DNA of 64,000 bases from positions 1-64,000 of the forward strand of contig NZ_AQQY01000005.1 of NCBI RefSeq assembly GCF_000671395.1, in the 5' to 3' direction. Below the pieces are notes generated by a model. The model made no database searches and was not told the DNA's origin. It was given only the letters and a program-made list of their open reading frames with translations. Shown one piece after another: positions 1 through 8,684 of the stretch (its first letter is position 1; each line of letters opens with the position of its first letter). Both the position numbers and the translations under genes were made by a program. Origin of the DNA: Actibacterium atlanticum (GTDB lineage: Bacteria; Pseudomonadota; Alphaproteobacteria; Rhodobacterales; Rhodobacteraceae).

Positions 1-78
1 GACATCAAAGACCCCAGCCAGAACATCAACTGGGTCACCCCGCAGGGCGGCGAGGGGCCGAATTACCCAAATATGTAA
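1..78 (+). CDS. C-terminal end of an unidentified protein (partial)
   Basis: The window opens inside an open frame that reads 25 codons and stops with TAA at 76-78; its last residues are GGEGPNYPNM. The stop lies 15 nt before the MaoC-family gene on the same strand, so the two may share an operon. The fragment is too short to assign to a family. Given the neighbours, an acyl-CoA or polyester metabolism enzyme is possible, but nothing in these residues shows it. Confidence 0.55.
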   Translation, partial: DIKDPSQNINWVTPQGGEGPNYPNM

Positions 79-93
79 CCGGGGGACAACAAG

Positions 94-546
94 ATGAACG
101 AGATGAATGGCTATGACATCGAGGACCTTCATGTGGGAATGGAGGCCAGCTTCTCCAAGACAATCACCGAGGCGGATATCATCCTGTTTGCCGGAGCATC
201 GGGCGATAACAACGCGATACATATTAACGAGGAATTCGCCCAAACGACGCCCTTCAAAGGGCGTATCGCCCACGGGTTTCTGACCGCAAGCACCATTTCG
301 GCAGCGATCGCCAATCGTCTTCCGGGACCCGGCTCGATCTACATGTCGCAGCGTATGAATTTCGTGGGGCCCGTGCGCCCCGGCGATACAGTTCAGGCGG
401 TTGTACGGATCACCGACGTCAACACCGAGAAAAGCCGGGTGCTGCTTGAAACGATCTGTTCGGTTGAGGGGCGCAATGTTGTCGAGGGCGAAGCGCTGAT
501 CCGCACGACATCGAGAGCCCGTCGCGCAACAGCGGCACGCCCCTAG
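94..546 (+). CDS. MaoC-like (R)-specific enoyl-CoA hydratase
   Basis: A 150-residue single hot-dog-fold protein of the MaoC/PhaJ type. These enzymes hydrate trans-2-enoyl-CoA to (R)-3-hydroxyacyl-CoA, linking beta-oxidation to polyhydroxyalkanoate or related pathways in the cytoplasm. The hydratase-2 signature is visible as GASGDNNAIH, giving the expected Asp38 and His43 catalytic pair, followed by GRIAHGFLTAS. Length matches the short PhaJ-type form. GGGGGA lies just upstream of the ATG at 94; a second in-frame ATG at 103 is less well placed. It is followed convergently by a 3-hydroxyacyl-CoA dehydrogenase, so this end of the window concerns acyl-CoA intermediates. The exact substrate chain length cannot be read. 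Confidence 0.88.
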   Translation: MNEMNGYDIEDLHVGMEASFSKTITEADIILFAGASGDNNAIHINEEFAQTTPFKGRIAHGFLTASTISAAIANRLPGPGSIYMSQRMNFVGPVRPGDTVQAVVRITDVNTEKSRVLLETICSVEGRNVVEGEALIRTTSRARRATAARP

Positions 547-601
547 AAACGCGCACCCCACGTACTGAGGTTAGGGACAGAACTGTAAGTCGACCTTTCT
601 C

Positions 602-1489
602 CTATCGGCTGGGCATTGGTGGGGTCTGGCGATAGTCATAAAACCCGCGCCCTACTTTGCGGCCAAGCCATCCAGCATCCACATACTTTTGCAGCAGCGG
701 ACAAGGGCGGTACTTTGGATCATGCAGGCCGTTGTTGAGCACATTCATAATGGCAAGACAGGTGTCCAGCCCAATGAAATCCGCCAATTCAAACGGACCC
801 ATAGGATGATTGGCCCCAAGCTTCATGGACGCATCAATGGACGCGATGGAACCGACCCCTTCATAGAGCGTGTAAACGGCTTCATTGATCATCGGGATCA
901 GAATTCGATTGACGATGAAAGCCGGGTAGTCCTCGGCAACAGTGGCGGTTTTGCCGATCTGTCCCATCAGGTTTTTGACGGTGTTGAAGACTGCATCGTC
1001 CGTTGCAATGCCACGGATCAGCTCAACCAGTTTCATGACCGGAACGGGGTTCATGAAATGCACCCCCAGAAATCTTTCAGGTCGATCGGTTGATGTCGCC
1101 AGTCGGGTGATCGAAATAGACGAGGTGTTGCTTGCCACGATGGTGTCCGGCCCCAGGTGCGGCGTCAAAGCTCGGAAAATCTTTACTTTGGTCGCTTCGT
1201 TCTCGGTTGCGGCTTCAATGATCAGCTGCGCCTTCCCAAGTGAGGCCAACTCTGTCTGCGGGGAGATACGTGTGACAATAGACCGGGCCCGATCAGATGA
1301 GATTTTACCCTTGGCGACAAGCCGTTCCAGCCCGTTTTGAATGTTTTCAACGCCGCGGCGCGCTGCTGCATCGGATACATCGCTTAGCAGCACTTGCAAT
1401 CCCGATTGGGCGAAAACCTGAGCGATGCCTGCTCCCATCTGACCTGCGCCAATCACAGCAACGGAGTTGATATCGTGGTGATTAATCAT
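602..1489 (-). CDS. 3-hydroxybutyryl-CoA dehydrogenase family protein
   Basis: A 295-residue NAD(P)-dependent 3-hydroxyacyl-CoA dehydrogenase that oxidises or reduces the 3-hydroxy group of short acyl-CoAs. The N-terminal Rossmann motif is VIGAGQMGAGIAQ at about residues 12-24. The family signature HFMNPVPVMKLVELI includes the catalytic His, and the C-terminal helical domain contains GRKVGRGFYDY near the end. Length fits stand-alone dehydrogenases (about 290) rather than FadB fusions. GGAAGG lies before the ATG at 1489. It is transcribed away from the histidine kinase across a 172-nt gap and converges with the MaoC gene. Hbd and PaaH are possible names; I cannot choose between them. Confidence 0.9.
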   Translation of the reverse strand: MINHHDINSVAVIGAGQMGAGIAQVFAQSGLQVLLSDVSDAAARRGVENIQNGLERLVAKGKISSDRARSIVTRISPQTELASLGKAQLIIEAATENEATKVKIFRALTPHLGPDTIVASNTSSISITRLATSTDRPERFLGVHFMNPVPVMKLVELIRGIATDDAVFNTVKNLMGQIGKTATVAEDYPAFIVNRILIPMINEAVYTLYEGVGSIASIDASMKLGANHPMGPFELADFIGLDTCLAIMNVLNNGLHDPKYRPCPLLQKYVDAGWLGRKVGRGFYDYRQTPPMPSR

Positions 1490-1661
1490 TCTGAACCTTC
1501 CAAATTCGAGCAGGTAAAGAGGTGTGCTCGGTCAAGAAGTGGCAGATGGACGCGATTGGATTTTGTGCGAAATGTACTGAATTGTGACGACGCCTCAATT
1601 GTTGAAACCCCGACGGAAACTTATGTTAAAAAGGATGCCAAACATGGGTTGAGAGCCAATC

Positions 1662-3629
1662 GTGTCACTGAAACTCAAAAAAGATGTCGTCAAAGCCTGG
1701 GACGTGTTTGAGCTGATCAATCAGGGTGTCTCGATATTTGACCAAGACCTCAGGCTTGTATTTTGGAACGACCGCTTTCTGGAGCTGTTGGAGTTCCCGC
1801 ATCACCTTGCCTTTGAAGGGGCGACCTTCGAATCGTTCATCCGGCATAACGCAACCATCGGCGAATATGGGGATGGGGACGTCGAAACCTTGGTGGCCGA
1901 ACGCGTCGAGCTGGCAAAACGGTTTGAAAAGCACCGCCTGCATCGCGAGCGTCCTGATGGCACCGTGATCGAGGTCAGCGGATCACCGATGCCGAATGGC
2001 GGTTTCGTCTCGATTTATACCGACATCACGCTCCAAAAGAAGCGTGAGCAGGAGCTTGAGCGCGAAGCGTTGGCGCGCACGCGTGAGTTGGCAAACAGCG
2101 AAGCGCGCCTTCAGTTGATCGCCGACGAGGTGCCAGCCGGCATTGCGCATGTCGACGGTAGAATGAACTTTCTGTTCGCAAACCGTCGCTTTGCCCGCGC
2201 CTATGGGCACACACCTGACAGTATCGCCGGATTGAACTGCGAACAGGTTCTGCACCCGCAGACCTTTGCCGAGTCGAAGAAATTTTTTGAGCGTGCCCGG
2301 CGTGGCAAAATCGTGGACTTTGAAATGAAGGTCCGGATGCCGAAGGACCGAATCCGCGATGTACGGACGTACTTGCGGCCCGAACGCGGCGAAAAAGGAG
2401 ACGAGTCCAGTTTCTACATCCTGAGCGTCGATGTTACCCGAAACAAGGCGGCGACCACGGCTCTGCTAAGCTCGCAGAAGATGGACGCACTTGGCCGGAT
2501 GTCGAGCGGGATTTCTCATGATTTCAACAATCTTCTCACCATCATCCTTGGCAATCTTGTTCCTTTGACTGATCGCATTCAGGACCCGGAGCTGCTGGAT
2601 GAGTATCTGGTTCCGGCAATATCCGCGGCTCGACGCGGGTCTAGCCTGACAGCGCGCCTGATCAATCTGGCACGACAAAAACCGATCAACCCTCAGACAG
2701 CAGCGGCGGACGAAAGCCTGTCTGACCTGGTTGACTTGTTGCGCAGTTCGATCCCTGAAAACATTGACCTGAATGTCCAGTTGAACGCGCCAGAGGCTTG
2801 CGTCAGTGTTGACGCGTCCGAACTGGAAACCGCTATCCTGAATCTTGTCGTGAACGCACGCGATGCGATCTCTGGTTCAGGCACCATCACCTTGTCGACA
2901 AACCTGTATGAGCTTTCAGATGATGAGGCGACCCTCTACCGTCTGACCCAGGGCGAGTACGTGAAAATCACGCTGGCCGATACAGGTGTGGGAATGTCGG
3001 TGTCGCAAACCGAGCAAGTATTTGAACCCTTTCACACCACCAAGGCCGACGTAGGCGGCTCGGGGCTGGGTTTGGCGATGGTTTACAGCTTTGTGCGACA
3101 GTCCAACGGAACGATCTGGGTAGATAGCGAACTTGGCCAAGGCAGTGTGTTTACAATGATGCTGCCAACGACGCAGGACAAGGTGGAGCACCAAGCATTT
3201 GGTCACGAGCCCTATCGCAAACTTAAGGCGCGCAAAAACCGCCCCCTTGTTCTGCTGGTCGAGGATGATCGCGATGTGCGGCGTGTGGTGATGCGCCAGC
3301 TGACGGATATCGGTTTTGCCACCTTGGAAGCCGACAGCGCCAGCACCGCACTGGATCTTTTAGAGCTTGTTGAAGACATCTCAGCCGTGCTGACGGACGT
3401 GATCATGCCCGGCAAGCTGAACGGGATCGATCTTGCCAATGAGGTGCGCTGTACCCACCCCAACATGCGGGTCGTTCTTATGAGCGGGAACCAAGAAGAA
3501 ATCGCGCAGATGACTTTCCGCGAGAACACCGCGCAGCTGCTGCGCAAACCTTTCTCAAATGCTGAATTGGCAGATGCGCTTTCAGGTGTCTCGTCGGGTT
3601 TGGCCAAGCGTGCCGGGGATGCGTCTTGA
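1662..3629 (+). CDS. PAS-domain hybrid sensor histidine kinase with C-terminal receiver
   Basis: A 655-residue cytosolic hybrid kinase; no membrane segments are seen. Order: PAS_7-type domain (about 14-125), a short charged coiled linker, a second PAS domain (about 145-265), the dimerisation/phosphoacceptor helix with ISHDFNN (His286), an HATPase domain with NLVVNARDA, DTGVGM and GSGLGLAMVY, then a receiver domain with LLVEDD and phosphoacceptor Asp579 in LTDVIMP. The start is GTG at 1662 with only a weak ribosome binding site. The stop overlaps the TTG start of the OmpR-type regulator, so the pair is very likely a cognate two-component system. The internal receiver probably feeds back or relays phosphate. 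The signal is unknown. Confidence 0.92.
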   Translation: MSLKLKKDVVKAWDVFELINQGVSIFDQDLRLVFWNDRFLELLEFPHHLAFEGATFESFIRHNATIGEYGDGDVETLVAERVELAKRFEKHRLHRERPDGTVIEVSGSPMPNGGFVSIYTDITLQKKREQELEREALARTRELANSEARLQLIADEVPAGIAHVDGRMNFLFANRRFARAYGHTPDSIAGLNCEQVLHPQTFAESKKFFERARRGKIVDFEMKVRMPKDRIRDVRTYLRPERGEKGDESSFYILSVDVTRNKAATTALLSSQKMDALGRMSSGISHDFNNLLTIILGNLVPLTDRIQDPELLDEYLVPAISAARRGSSLTARLINLARQKPINPQTAAADESLSDLVDLLRSSIPENIDLNVQLNAPEACVSVDASELETAILNLVVNARDAISGSGTITLSTNLYELSDDEATLYRLTQGEYVKITLADTGVGMSVSQTEQVFEPFHTTKADVGGSGLGLAMVYSFVRQSNGTIWVDSELGQGSVFTMMLPTTQDKVEHQAFGHEPYRKLKARKNRPLVLLVEDDRDVRRVVMRQLTDIGFATLEADSASTALDLLELVEDISAVLTDVIMPGKLNGIDLANEVRCTHPNMRVVLMSGNQEEIAQMTFRENTAQLLRKPFSNAELADALSGVSSGLAKRAGDAS

Positions 3630-4339
3630 AGCCATTGGTCTATATCCTTGAGGATGACGTAGATATCTCCAACGTCGTTCAACGCACGCTCAAGGCCGAG
3701 GGGTTTTTGGTTGAAGTGTTCCAACGCAAGGGTAGCTTCCTGAATCAATTCAAACGCAAGGCACCCGATCTTTGCCTGGTTGATTTGACACTCCCGGATG
3801 GCGATGGCCTTAGTGTAATCACTGAAAATCTGCACAAAAGCGGCGTGCCGGCCATTGTTGTCACGGGCAAAAGCGCAGTGACGGACCGGATTATTGGGCT
3901 CGAGGTGGGGGCCGACGACTATATCACCAAACCGTTTGAACCACGCGAACTGGTCGCTCGTGTGCGGGCTGTTCTGCGGCGCATCCGGCTGTCAGGCGAC
4001 CAAGCCGCAGCCGGGCCTCAGCGTGTCGCGCAGTTCGATGACTGGACCGCTGATCTGCAAAGCTGCACCCTGATCCATGCTTCGGGCGCGGCCGTGGATC
4101 TTGGCGCCGCCGAAACACGTTTGTTGGAAGTCCTGTTGAAATCGGCAGGGCGCGTTCTGAGCCGCGGTCAGTTGATGGACCATATCCATTCCAGCGACGA
4201 AGAACCCCTGGACCGAAGCGTCGATGCCCGCATCTCAAGGTTGCGCAAAAGACTTGGTGATGATCCCAAAGATCCCAGGCTTGTGCGAACGGTTTACGGT
4301 GCTGGCTATGTCTTTTCTGCCAAAGTCGAGTGGGTTTAA
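3626..4339 (+). CDS. OmpR/PhoB-family response regulator
   Basis: A 237-residue response regulator: receiver domain (1-118; acidic pocket ILEDDVD, phosphoacceptor Asp53 in VDLTLPDGDG, conserved Lys in YITKPFEPREL) followed by a winged-helix DNA-binding domain (about 138-235) ending with RTVYGAGYVF. The start is TTG at 3626, overlapping the TGA of the kinase gene by 4 nt, which suggests translational coupling. Its target is not visible. The acyl-CoA synthetase immediately downstream on the same strand is the nearest candidate for co-regulation. Confidence 0.92.
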   Translation: MKPLVYILEDDVDISNVVQRTLKAEGFLVEVFQRKGSFLNQFKRKAPDLCLVDLTLPDGDGLSVITENLHKSGVPAIVVTGKSAVTDRIIGLEVGADDYITKPFEPRELVARVRAVLRRIRLSGDQAAAGPQRVAQFDDWTADLQSCTLIHASGAAVDLGAAETRLLEVLLKSAGRVLSRGQLMDHIHSSDEEPLDRSVDARISRLRKRLGDDPKDPRLVRTVYGAGYVFSAKVEWV

Positions 4340-4431
4340 CATTCCTCTCATGACGTGAAAAAAACGGATGTGAAATCGACCCATGTCGGTTAGCATCGCG
4401 CAAATCACACGTCGAATTGGAGGGTTCAGAC

Positions 4432-4461
4432 ATGGTTTTTCGGATCGGGATGCAAAGATGA
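4432..4461 (+). promoter_or_regulatory. Nine-residue leader ORF with strong ribosome binding site, overlapping the synthetase start
   Basis: GGAGG at 4419-4423 lies 8 nt before an ATG at 4432 that opens a nine-codon frame (MVFRIGMQR). Its TGA at 4459-4461 overlaps the ATG at 4458 of the downstream synthetase frame as ATGA. The best Shine-Dalgarno in the region therefore serves the mini-ORF, and the synthetase could be translated by reinitiation. This is read from sequence only. Confidence 0.4.
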
Positions 4462-6086
4462 CCGACCCAAAAGATCGCGTTGAACTGCCGTCCTCTGGCG
4501 TCGCAAACTTCGCGGCACTGACACCAATTGCATTCCTGACGCGGGCCGCGCAGGTATTCCCCGATGCGCCAGCGGTGATTTACAATGATTTGCAGCGCAA
4601 CTGGCGCGAGACAGAGGCGCGCGCAACCGCATTGGCGCGAGGATTGACCGCGCTTGGGGTGCAGCCAGGCGACGTGGTGTCGGTTGTCGCACCCAATATC
4701 CCCGAGCTCTATGAATGCCACTTTGGCGTGCCGATGTGTGGGGCGGTGTTGAATACGATCAACAACACACTCGATCCCGAAACCATGGCCTATATCCTGG
4801 ATCACAGCCAAACGCGTGCTTTGATTGTCGATCCACAATTCACGCCAGTTGTTCAACAAGCACTGGCACTGTGCCCGCGGGAAATTGCGCTGGTGGTAGA
4901 TATCGAGGATCCGTACTACGAGGCGGCCTCCCCCATGGGCTCGATGACCTATGACGATGTGCTGAGCGCTGGCGAAGGCGGGATACAGCCCGAATACATA
5001 GGCGATGAGCTTACCCCGATCTCAATCAACTACACTTCGGGCACCACAGGTAATCCTAAGGGGTGCGTCTACAGCCATCGCGGAGCCTATCTTAATGCGA
5101 TGGCCCATCTGGTGGACTGGCAGATGCCGCGCCACAGTGTCTATCTTTGGACGCTTCCGATGTTTCACTGCAACGGCTGGTGCTTTCCATGGACAATCGC
5201 TGCAAATTTTGGGGTGAACATATGTTTGCGACAAAACGATGAGCAAACGATCTGTGAGGCGCTTCAGGCAAAAGGCGTAACACACTTTTGCGGCTCACCT
5301 GCCTTGCTTGTGGCTTTATTGAACTGTGCACACAGGCCCACGCGCCTTGAAGAACCGGTCCACGCCATGGTTGCAGGTGCGCCTCCCCCGGCTGAAATTA
5401 TTCGCCAGGTCGAGCAGCTGAACATCTCTGTTACCCATGTCTATGGCCTGACCGAGGTCTATGGCCCGGCAATGATCAACTTGTGGCACACCGATTGGGA
5501 TAGGCTGCCCAAGAACGAGCGGGCCGGACTTAAGGCGCGCCAAGGGGTGGGCAACATAGCGACGCGCCGCGTTGGCATTGTCAAAACTGATGGCGTTACA
5601 CCGACACCCTCAGATGGGCGCAGCATTGGTCAGGTTATGCTACAAGGCAACAATGTCATGCTTGGCTATCTGAACAACGAAGCTGCAAACCGGGCAAGCT
5701 TTCAGAATGGCTGGTTTGCTACCGGTGATCTTGGGGTGCGCCATCCTGACGGCTATGTCGAGATCAAAGACCGCGAGACCGATGTCATCAGCGTTAAGGG
5801 GCAATATTTGTCATCTATCGAGATAGAGGGCGTGCTTTATCGCCATCCCGACGTTCTTGAAGCCGCAGTGGTGTCATGCCCCGACCCGGAATGGGGCGAA
5901 ATCCCCTGTGGTTTTGTCACGCTGAAACCCGGGTCCCGAACCCCCGCCAAGAGCATCGAAGGGTTTTACAAAGAACAACGCTCTGAGGTTGAAATCCCAA
6001 TTCGGGTTGTATTTGGTGACATACCAAAAACGGCCACTGGCAAAGTCCTGAAATACCGTTTGCGCGCGCGCGCCAAAAAGCTCTGA
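4458..6086 (+). CDS. Acyl-CoA synthetase (AMP-binding family)
   Basis: An ANL-superfamily adenylate-forming ligase that activates a carboxylic acid to its acyl-CoA through an acyl-AMP. The P-loop-like motif is NYTSGTTGNPKG; later motifs are YGLTE, GWFATGDLGVRHPDGY and the hinge DRETDVISVKGQ. The catalytic Lys sits near the C terminus in KTATGKVLKY. It belongs by appearance to the short/medium-chain or aryl group with the PNIPELYECHFG segment. I chose the ATG at 4458 (542 residues) because of the ATGA overlap with the leader ORF. An in-frame ATG at 4383 would add 25 residues but has no clear ribosome binding site. Substrate unknown. Confidence 0.88.
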   Translation: MTDPKDRVELPSSGVANFAALTPIAFLTRAAQVFPDAPAVIYNDLQRNWRETEARATALARGLTALGVQPGDVVSVVAPNIPELYECHFGVPMCGAVLNTINNTLDPETMAYILDHSQTRALIVDPQFTPVVQQALALCPREIALVVDIEDPYYEAASPMGSMTYDDVLSAGEGGIQPEYIGDELTPISINYTSGTTGNPKGCVYSHRGAYLNAMAHLVDWQMPRHSVYLWTLPMFHCNGWCFPWTIAANFGVNICLRQNDEQTICEALQAKGVTHFCGSPALLVALLNCAHRPTRLEEPVHAMVAGAPPPAEIIRQVEQLNISVTHVYGLTEVYGPAMINLWHTDWDRLPKNERAGLKARQGVGNIATRRVGIVKTDGVTPTPSDGRSIGQVMLQGNNVMLGYLNNEAANRASFQNGWFATGDLGVRHPDGYVEIKDRETDVISVKGQYLSSIEIEGVLYRHPDVLEAAVVSCPDPEWGEIPCGFVTLKPGSRTPAKSIEGFYKEQRSEVEIPIRVVFGDIPKTATGKVLKYRLRARAKKL

Positions 6087-6206
6087 ATAAAGTTTTACTC
6101 CAAGGGCACGAAGCACCAGCTTGAACTATCTAGAGCCTCGACAGCGCCCATCTTAGATTGCAGGACTGACAGGCGTTTCAAAGAGGCTTCAGTGGGGGAG
6201 GATCAT

Positions 6207-6281
6207 TGGCTGGGGTGGTAGGATTCGAACCTACGATACACTGTACCAAAAACAGCTGCCTTACCACTTGGCTACACCCCA
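6207..6281 (-). tRNA. tRNA-Gln (anticodon UUG)
   Basis: On the minus strand a full cloverleaf can be drawn: 7-bp acceptor stem TGGGGTG/CACCCCA, D arm with GCCAAGTGGTAAGGC, anticodon loop TTTTGGT with anticodon TTG, T loop TTCGAAT, discriminator G, and an encoded CCA at the 3' end. It closely resembles other bacterial tRNA-Gln sequences. Confidence 0.97.
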
Positions 6282-6293
6282 ACAGTGGCGCGT

Positions 6294-6322
6294 TGATTAC
6301 GCCAGACTGGGGCGCGCTTCAA
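6294..6322 (-). promoter_or_regulatory. Sigma-70-like promoter of tRNA-Gln
   Basis: Minus-strand TTGAAG (6317-6322) and TAATCA (6294-6299) are separated by exactly 17 nt, placing the start about 6-7 nt before the mature 5' end at 6281. Spacing and position are good; the hexamers are near-consensus. Confidence 0.45.
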
Positions 6323-6358
6323 GCCCTTAATAGCAAAAAAGTTGCCCAAAGCGCGCCC
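6310..6358. repeat. 10-bp inverted repeat between kpsE end and tRNA-Gln
   Basis: GGGCGCGCTT at 6310-6319 and AAGCGCGCCC at 6349-6358 are perfect inverted arms separated by 29 nt that include an A6 run. The element sits just after the kpsE-like stop (minus strand) and overlaps the tRNA promoter -35. It may act as a transcript-end structure for the capsule genes; there is no U tract, so intrinsic termination is not shown. Confidence 0.45.
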
Positions 6359-6364
6359 GATTGA

Positions 6365-7984
6365 TCAGGCCGAGATTTGCTCCCTCAGGATCGAGGCTGT
6401 CATCGAGATCATCAGGTAGATCCCGCTGAGAATCAGTAGCGTCAGCATCGTATTTTCAAAGGCGCGCGGATAGGTGGGTTCATCCGGGGCCACAGGTTTT
6501 ACGCTGACCGACAGGTAACGCACCTGACGATTGGCTTCGATTCGCGCTGTCTCTAGCTGTTGCAGGGCTTGTTGCAGCAAGAGCTGGCGGTTGGCCAAAT
6601 CAGCCTCGGCAATGCGCAGCTCGGCCGAGACCCGCGCAAGCGAGTCGGTGCCAGATGTGCTCTCTGTCATGGAGGATCGCAATTCCGAGACCAGTGCCTC
6701 TAGGCGGCTGATATCGCCCTTTACGCCATCAACGCGGGCCTGATTGGGGCGGGCGTTGTCCATGAGCTGTTGCAACTGCAGACGTTTCTCACGCAGCTGA
6801 ATTTCAAAGCTGTTGATTTGCCCCATCAGGGCGCTGGTTTCTGTCACAGGGTCCAGAACACCCAGTTGTTCCTGCAACTCAAGAACGCGATTTTGTGCAT
6901 CTTCGACTTTGCGCTCTGCATCTTCATAGCTAGATCGCGCACCGGACATCTGATCTTCGCGCAAGCGTTGTGTCAGACTGTCGACCCGTGCTTCTGCATA
7001 AGAGATCAGCGCTTCGGAGAAGGCAGCAGATGTCCCGGGGTCAGCCGCGACAACTTCCATTTTCAAGACACCCTCGGTCGGGTCATAGCTGATTTTGACG
7101 TTGTTCTTATAGATTTTATAGGCATCTTCGCGCGATGCCCCATCTTCCAGCCGCTGAATGGCGTCGATATGAGGTTGGCTGAAATGCGGGATGAACCCTA
7201 AGTCCTGATCTAGGCGCAACATCGCGTCGCGCGATTGAAGATAGCCCTGAACTTGCGTCGAATCCTGGCTGGTCGCGATACCGGTCCCCGAGAACAATCC
7301 ACCCAGGCCACTGCTGCCCTGACTTTCAGCCTGTTGAATGGTGAATTCGGACTTTGTCGCGTACATCGGCGTGGCGATCGCGAAGAAGTAATATCCAGCG
7401 ATGATTGTCGGCAGCAAAACAAACATCACAAGACGCGAGATCATCAACACCAGCTTACGGCGGCGACGACGAGCGATGTCGCGCTGAATTTCGAGCACCT
7501 GGTTCACGGGGGAATCCGGTTGGCGCAGCTCGGTGGTTGGCAGGTTCTGTCCGGGAGAGGGAACTGTTTGCGGTAGCTGCGGTTGCTGGGACACTTTCGG
7601 TTGTCCACTGGTATCCGTGACAAGCTCTAGCATATTGGCCCGCTGGAACGGATCTATCCCGTTTTTGCGCAACAGGCGCACCGCGTCAAAGTCAGAAGTT
7701 GGTGCCAAACCGTGCTTTTGTGCAATGCGGCGTGCCATGCGCAGCTGCCGACCGGTCAGGCCTTCTTTGCGGATTTCGGTGATGTCCATCGCGGGCTGAT
7801 TTTGCGCCGCCATCTGCGCGCGCGCCTGATCCGCATCCGGCGTCGCAGCATGGGCGGGCTTCGGGTCAAAGCCGTCTTCAACCGGGTGCGCCGATTGGTC
7901 GGCGGCAGCCGTGGCAGGGCGGCCATTGCCCAAGGGTCCGCTGCGGCGGATACGGAACTTTTTAGCTCTGGGTTTCGTAGTCAT
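6365..7984 (-). CDS. Capsule polysaccharide export inner-membrane protein, KpsE/BexC-like
   Basis: A 539-residue polysaccharide co-polymerase/export protein. A disordered, charged N-terminal region (about 1-190, with a helical segment containing GLTGRQLRMARRIAQ) precedes a membrane segment near 200-220. A long periplasmic part with coiled coil follows, and a second membrane segment (TLLILSGIYLMISMTASIL) lies at the C terminus. This is the KpsE/CtrB/WcbD layout, bridging the ABC exporter to the outer-membrane channel. I chose the ATG at 7984 (MTTKPRAKK) because AAAAGG precedes it and the first 28 codons of the longer frame overlap the ABC gene. It overlaps the end of that upstream gene by 23 nt. 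The N-terminal extension is longer than in enterobacterial KpsE. Confidence 0.85.
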   Translation of the reverse strand: MTTKPRAKKFRIRRSGPLGNGRPATAAADQSAHPVEDGFDPKPAHAATPDADQARAQMAAQNQPAMDITEIRKEGLTGRQLRMARRIAQKHGLAPTSDFDAVRLLRKNGIDPFQRANMLELVTDTSGQPKVSQQPQLPQTVPSPGQNLPTTELRQPDSPVNQVLEIQRDIARRRRRKLVLMISRLVMFVLLPTIIAGYYFFAIATPMYATKSEFTIQQAESQGSSGLGGLFSGTGIATSQDSTQVQGYLQSRDAMLRLDQDLGFIPHFSQPHIDAIQRLEDGASREDAYKIYKNNVKISYDPTEGVLKMEVVAADPGTSAAFSEALISYAEARVDSLTQRLREDQMSGARSSYEDAERKVEDAQNRVLELQEQLGVLDPVTETSALMGQINSFEIQLREKRLQLQQLMDNARPNQARVDGVKGDISRLEALVSELRSSMTESTSGTDSLARVSAELRIAEADLANRQLLLQQALQQLETARIEANRQVRYLSVSVKPVAPDEPTYPRAFENTMLTLLILSGIYLMISMTASILREQISA

Positions 7985-8621
7985 AGAGCCTTTTCGCCTC
8001 TTCCAGCGTTTCAAACATGTGAAATTGGCCGTCAACCAAAACGGCGGCCGATTTTGCGAACTTTTCAAGCGTAGATGCCTGATGCGATACGATTACCACG
8101 GTAGCCTTTTGCAAACGTTCACGCAAAACCTGCCCGGCTTTGCGGTTGAACGCGACGTCGGTGGTGGTCGGCATGCCTTCGTCAATCAGATAGATGTCGA
8201 AATCCATCGCCAGCATCAACGAGAAATTCAATCGTGCACGCATGCCTTGGCTATAGGTGCCAACAGGCATGTCGAAATACTCCTCAATTCCGCACATCCA
8301 GCGGGTGAAAGCTTCGACATAGTCGGGATCCAGCCCGTAAAGGCGCGCGATATAGCGAGCATTTTCCTTGCCGGTGTGCCGGTTCACGACACCGCCCATA
8401 AAGCCCAGAGGGAAAGAAATCCGGCTGGTGCGAATGATTTTGCCTTCGTCCGGTTTTTCCAGCCCGGCCATCATGTTGATGACCGTGGTTTTCCCGGTGC
8501 CGTTGGGGGCAAGAATGCCCAGTGACTTGCCCACTTCGACGCGAAAAGACACGCGGTCAAGGATCACCTTGCGCTGCTTTCCTGTCCAAAAGGACTTACT
8601 GACATTGATGAACTCGATCAT
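7962..8621 (-). CDS. Capsule polysaccharide ABC exporter ATP-binding protein, KpsT-like
   Basis: A 219-residue ATPase of the ABC-2 polysaccharide exporter class. Walker A is APNGTGKTT, the signature region is TYSQGMRARLNFS, and Walker B is DIYLIDEG, with a switch His in VSHQAS. Length (about 220) matches KpsT/BexA. It powers export of a capsular polysaccharide across the inner membrane together with a KpsM permease, which is not found in this window. It is translated with the KpsE-like gene, whose start lies inside its last codons. The ATG at 8621 is the only good start. Confidence 0.88.
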   Translation of the reverse strand: MIEFINVSKSFWTGKQRKVILDRVSFRVEVGKSLGILAPNGTGKTTVINMMAGLEKPDEGKIIRTSRISFPLGFMGGVVNRHTGKENARYIARLYGLDPDYVEAFTRWMCGIEEYFDMPVGTYSQGMRARLNFSLMLAMDFDIYLIDEGMPTTTDVAFNRKAGQVLRERLQKATVVIVSHQASTLEKFAKSAAVLVDGQFHMFETLEEAKRLYDYETQS

Positions 8622-8684
8622 CTCGCTGCCCCACTCGTGGCCCGCGCGGAATTATTATAGATGCGCAGTTGCCGTAACATGGAC

